Shown here piece after piece: positions 61,235 to 64,000 of a stretch of 64,000 nucleotides of DNA. This stretch comes from Altererythrobacter ishigakiensis (GTDB lineage Bacteria > Pseudomonadota > Alphaproteobacteria > Sphingomonadales > Sphingomonadaceae), in contig NZ_CP015963.1 in assembly GCF_001663155.1 (NCBI RefSeq), positions 1,264,001-1,328,000 of the forward strand. Reading direction: 5' to 3'. The position numbers and the translations under genes were made by a program. Positions within the stretch are counted from its first letter, which is position 1; every line of letters starts with the position of its first letter. The notes below the pieces were generated by a model. That model saw only the letters and a list, made by a program, of their open reading frames with translations. It was not told the DNA's origin and made no database searches.

Positions 61235-62137
61235 ATGCGGTTAGGCGAACCCAGCTTGGACCAGTTGCGCATCTTCCTCAGCGTGGAGGAAGAGGGCAGC
61301 TTTGGCGGTGCAGCGCGCAAGATGGGCCGCACAGTGTCCGCAATCAGTTACGGCGTGCAACAGATGGAAGCGCAACTGGGCGTGACGCTGTTCGCGCGCG
61401 AGGGGTCACGCAAGCCCGTGCTGACCGAAGCGGGGCAGGGCCTGTTGGCCGAAGCGCGTGCGATTGCAGATGCGACCGATGCACTGCTTGCCAAGACACA
61501 AAGCTTGCACGCCGGGCTTGAGAGCGAAGTCAGCCTGGTGCTGGATGTGATGATACCGGGCGCGGTTATTGCACGGGTACTGGAAGAGTTCCGGCGGATG
61601 TTCCCGACTGTGGCGCTGCGGCTGAATATAGAGGGGTTGGGCGCAGTGGCGGCTTGTCTATTGGACGGCGAAGCTCAACTCGGGGTGGCCGGCCCGGTCG
61701 TGAGCGATCATCCCGATCTGGAAAGGCAGGTTATCGGCGAGGTCGAACTGATCCCGGTGGCCGCACCTGCGCACCCGCTCGCGCAATCAGGCATCAAACC
61801 GGGTGAAAGTCGCAAGCACCTGCAAATTGTCCTGTCCGACCGTTCATCAATTACGCAGGGGCAGGAATTTGCCGTACTTAGCCCGCAGACGTGGCGGCTC
61901 GGGGATCTGGGCGCGAAGCATATCCTGCTGAAGCAAGGGATCGGCTGGGGCAACATGCCGCGGCACCAGGTTGCCGATGATCTGCGCGACGGCTCGCTGG
62001 TTGAGCTGGACCTGCCCGAGAAACCCGGTGCGCATTATATGTTGAGCGCCACATGGCGCCGCGATGCGCGCCCGGGACCGGCGACGAGTTGGCTGATTGA
62101 TGCGCTGCGCGATGCGCTGGCGCAGTGCCCAGGTTAA
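61235..62137 (+). CDS. LysR-family regulator beside the pirin-azoR-doxX operon
   Basis: The 300-residue protein has the LysR winged helix: LDQLRIFLSVEEEGSFGGAA, then MGRTVSAISYGVQQMEAQLG, and TLFAREGSRKPVLTEAGQGL near residue 50. The C-terminal effector domain follows. It is divergent from pirin-azoR-doxX and has a palindrome in the gap, so it probably controls that operon in response to quinones or similar electrophiles. This is inference. Its end overlaps the convergent GST gene by four bases. Confidence 0.88.
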   Translation: MRLGEPSLDQLRIFLSVEEEGSFGGAARKMGRTVSAISYGVQQMEAQLGVTLFAREGSRKPVLTEAGQGLLAEARAIADATDALLAKTQSLHAGLESEVSLVLDVMIPGAVIARVLEEFRRMFPTVALRLNIEGLGAVAACLLDGEAQLGVAGPVVSDHPDLERQVIGEVELIPVAAPAHPLAQSGIKPGESRKHLQIVLSDRSSITQGQEFAVLSPQTWRLGDLGAKHILLKQGIGWGNMPRHQVADDLRDGSLVELDLPEKPGAHYMLSATWRRDARPGPATSWLIDALRDALAQCPG

Positions 62138-62805
62138 GCCGCGCTGGCGGGACCAAACTTGATCACGTAATCGCCCGCTTTCCAGGGCGCGAACTTGGGC
62201 ATGATGCTCTTGAACAGATCGCTCTCAAGATGCCCTGCCAGCCAGCGCTGCAAATGCGGAATAGGCTGCGCGTCGAACCACGCGCGATCAGTGTTGGCGA
62301 ACTGCCGGATAAAGGGAAACAGCGCGATGTCCGCCAGCGTGCGTTTGTCGCCGCAAAGCTGGGCCTGAGCCGCCAGCCGCGCGTCTAGATCGCGCAGAAT
62401 TTCATACGCCGCCTCGCGGTGGTGCAGGCGAAATGCCTCTTCACCACCGCCCGCCTCATCGGGATAACGCGTCGGGTATTTGTAGCGGTCCAGATGATGC
62501 TTGAACGGGCCATCATTGCGCGTGATCAGCGCGTCGTCATCACCTGAAAGCCAGCCCTCCGGATCATTCTGGTGCAAGGCCCAGCGCATGATCGCGATGC
62601 TTTCATCGATCACTGAACCGTCCCGGAAATCGAGCACAGGCACTGTCGCCTTGGGCGAAGCTTCAATCAATTCAGCCGGCTTGTTGGCGAGTTTAACCTC
62701 GCGCAGCTCTACGTCGATCTCCGCGCTCCACAGGCCCATCCGGCCGCGCATCGCATAGGGACAGCGGCGGAAGGAATAGAGGATCGGCGTCTCAGTCACT
62801 TGCAC
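62134..62805 (-). CDS. Glutathione S-transferase-like protein
   Basis: The 223-residue protein has an N-terminal thioredoxin-like domain starting ETPILYSFRRCPYAMRGRMG, where the cysteine stands at the usual catalytic site of omega-type GSTs. EASPKATVPVLDFRDGSVID is the cis-proline loop, followed by a helical domain. The start is GTG, sharing one base with the trhO stop. It is the last gene of the ilvE-trhO-GST operon. Confidence 0.87.
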   Translation of the reverse strand: MQVTETPILYSFRRCPYAMRGRMGLWSAEIDVELREVKLANKPAELIEASPKATVPVLDFRDGSVIDESIAIMRWALHQNDPEGWLSGDDDALITRNDGPFKHHLDRYKYPTRYPDEAGGGEEAFRLHHREAAYEILRDLDARLAAQAQLCGDKRTLADIALFPFIRQFANTDRAWFDAQPIPHLQRWLAGHLESDLFKSIMPKFAPWKAGDYVIKFGPASAA

Positions 62806-63758
62806 TACGGCTTTCTGGGTTCAGCCCGCGCACCGACATGGATTTCACCGCGCTTCTTTGCCAATTGTTGCTGCTTCTGCCGTTCGCGATAGCGTGCGCG
62901 CTGTTCTTCGCTGCGCTCGTCAATGCAATGCGGGCAACTGACGCCGGGAACGAAATCTTCAGAGGCTTGCTCTTCTTCGCTGACCGGGCGGCGGCAAGCG
63001 CGGCACATGCCGTAATTGCCTTGCTCCAGCCCGTGGCGGACAGTTACGCGCTCATCGAAGACGAAGCATTCGCCGTCCCAAAGGCTTTCGTCCTTTGGCA
63101 CGGTCTCTAGGTATTTGAGGATGCCGCCTTTCAGGTGGTAGACGTCCTCGATACCTTCCTTGCGCAGGAAGCTGGTCGATTTCTCGCAACGGATCCCGCC
63201 GGTGCAGAACATCGCGACCTTCTTCTTGCCTTCCAGCAGTTCATCGCGGTGTTCGCGGAACCATTCGGGAAATTCGCGGAAAGAGGTGGTGTGCGGATCA
63301 ACCGCACCTTTGAAGGTGCCGGTCGCAACTTCATAATCATTGCGCGTATCGATCACGACGGTGTCAGGATCGCTGATCAGGTCGTTCCAGTCTTGCGGAG
63401 CGACATAATGACCGACGCTAAGGCGCGGATCGATATCAGGCTCGCCCATGGTCACGATCTCGCGCTTCAACCGCACCTTCATTCGTGAGAAGGGCGGTTC
63501 GGTCGCGGTCGAGAACTTGACGTCGAGGTCCGCGCAGCCGGGAATAGAGCGGATATGCGCGAGCACTTGCGCGATAGCATTCTCCCCGCCCGCGATGGTG
63601 CCGTTGATGCCTTCCTTCGCCAGCAACAGCGTGCCCATCGTGCCCACTTCCTCACACTTGGCGAGCAGCGGCCCTTTAAGCGAAGCAGGGTCCTCAAAGC
63701 GCGTGAACTGGTAAAGCGCAGCTACGGTGAAGGGGGCGGGTGCCGTCATGGCAATCAA
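62805..63758 (-). CDS. trhO: tRNA uridine(34) hydroxylase TrhO (rhodanese-like)
   Basis: The 317-residue protein makes 5-hydroxyuridine at tRNA position 34. An N-terminal acylphosphatase-like part is followed by a rhodanese domain with the catalytic cysteine in [20 protein letters not shown] near residue 185. A C-terminal zinc-binding region has [12 protein letters not shown] and [11 protein letters not shown]. The ATG at 63758 overlaps the ilvE stop (ATGA). Confidence 0.93.
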   Translation of the reverse strand: MIAMTAPAPFTVAALYQFTRFEDPASLKGPLLAKCEEVGTMGTLLLAKEGINGTIAGGENAIAQVLAHIRSIPGCADLDVKFSTATEPPFSRMKVRLKREIVTMGEPDIDPRLSVGHYVAPQDWNDLISDPDTVVIDTRNDYEVATGTFKGAVDPHTTSFREFPEWFREHRDELLEGKKKVAMFCTGGIRCEKSTSFLRKEGIEDVYHLKGGILKYLETVPKDESLWDGECFVFDERVTVRHGLEQGNYGMCRACRRPVSEEEQASEDFVPGVSCPHCIDERSEEQRARYRERQKQQQLAKKRGEIHVGARAEPRKP

Positions 63759-64000
63759 TCCAGCTTCATCACCCAGCCATGGGTGTCGCTTACTGTACCG
63801 CGCTGGATACCGACCAGCTTTTCACGCAGTTTCGCGGTGGTCTGCCCGATGCCGCCGGCGCCGATGGTAAATTCGCCGTCTTCGCCAGCGACCTTGCCAA
63901 CCGCCGTCACAACAGCAGCTGTGCCGCACGCCATGACCTCAACAAGCTTGCCGCTTTGCGCATCCTCGCGCCACTGGTCGATCGAATACATGCCTTCTTC
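63755..64000 (-). CDS. ilvE: Branched-chain amino acid aminotransferase, C-terminal part (cut by window edge)
   Basis: The frame runs off the right edge, so only the last 81 codons are present. [19 protein letters not shown] and [18 protein letters not shown] are the characteristic end of class IV PLP-dependent IlvE. The enzyme transfers amino groups to make valine, leucine and isoleucine. It is the first visible gene of the ilvE-trhO-GST operon, with ATGA overlap to trhO. Confidence 0.9.
   Translation of the reverse strand, partial: EEGMYSIDQWREDAQSGKLVEVMACGTAAVVTAVGKVAGEDGEFTIGAGGIGQTTAKLREKLVGIQRGTVSDTHGWVMKLD

Overview
This 64 kb window is ordinary chromosome from a high-GC alphaproteobacterium. 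The gene content points to the Sphingomonadales, most likely the Erythrobacteraceae: MucR- and Fur-type regulators, DUF1489, an FeS-type bacterial cryptochrome/photolyase, class II DAHP synthase, an EgtB/EgtD pair, and many short-overlap (ATGA/GTGA) operons with GTG or TTG starts. This placement rests on protein resemblance and gene order, not on a database search. I see no phage, plasmid, insertion sequence, rRNA or CRISPR array. Genes are packed, and no stretch longer than 300 bases lacks one.

Layout. 1-4.0 kb (minus): end of a glutathione S-transferase, FeS photolyase and priA. 4.1-9.8 kb (plus): transaldolase, cobT, nitroreductase, cysS and a 2-hydroxyacid dehydrogenase. 9.9-12.3 kb: small accessory genes, including a stranded C-terminal piece of an S24/LexA-like repressor. 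12.3-15.5 kb (plus): rpmF-plsX-fabH, then ihfA and a MerR regulator. 15.5-21.1 kb (minus): smc, two DsbA-like proteins and dciA, facing divergent mutY. 22.4-26.2 kb (plus): a tightly overlapping serine hydrolase-nudC-FrnE-like-SDR operon. 26.2-32 kb: secreted proteins, DUF1489, a cyclase-family lipoprotein, mgtE, cyclophilin, a lipase-like lipoprotein and a nucleotidyltransferase-like protein. 32-39 kb (plus): AraC regulator, miaB, phoH, an unknown periplasmic protein, ybeY, a CorC-like protein and a LysR regulator. 39-43.3 kb (minus): nfuA-like, rutE-like, tsaB, rimI, mucR, fur and plsC. 43.3-52.8 kb (plus): a large M16 peptidase, DAHP synthase, egtB-egtD, an FAD oxidoreductase, a retropepsin-like protease and an SDR. 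52.8-64 kb: tRNA-Gln(UUG), a GPH transporter, yghU-like, an HTH-NAD synthetase fusion, an MFS transporter, a pirin-azoR-doxX operon opposite a LysR gene, then ilvE-trhO-GST.

The genes cover translation and tRNA modification (cysS, miaB, tsaB, rimI, rpmF, ybeY), replication and chromosome upkeep (priA, smc, dciA, ihfA, mutY, photolyase), lipid synthesis (plsX, fabH, plsC), and redox or electrophile defence (ergothioneine, pirin/azoreductase/DoxX, several GST and DsbA-like proteins). The least ordinary items are the helix-turn-helix domain fused in frame to NAD synthetase, the ergothioneine pair with no EgtA, EgtC or EgtE beside it, a 21-bp near-palindrome next to the LysR gene of the electrophile module, a strong intercistronic hairpin between pirin and azoR, and two secreted proteins sharing a DxDGD-plus-GTGG architecture. 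I did not find a clearly new multi-gene system.
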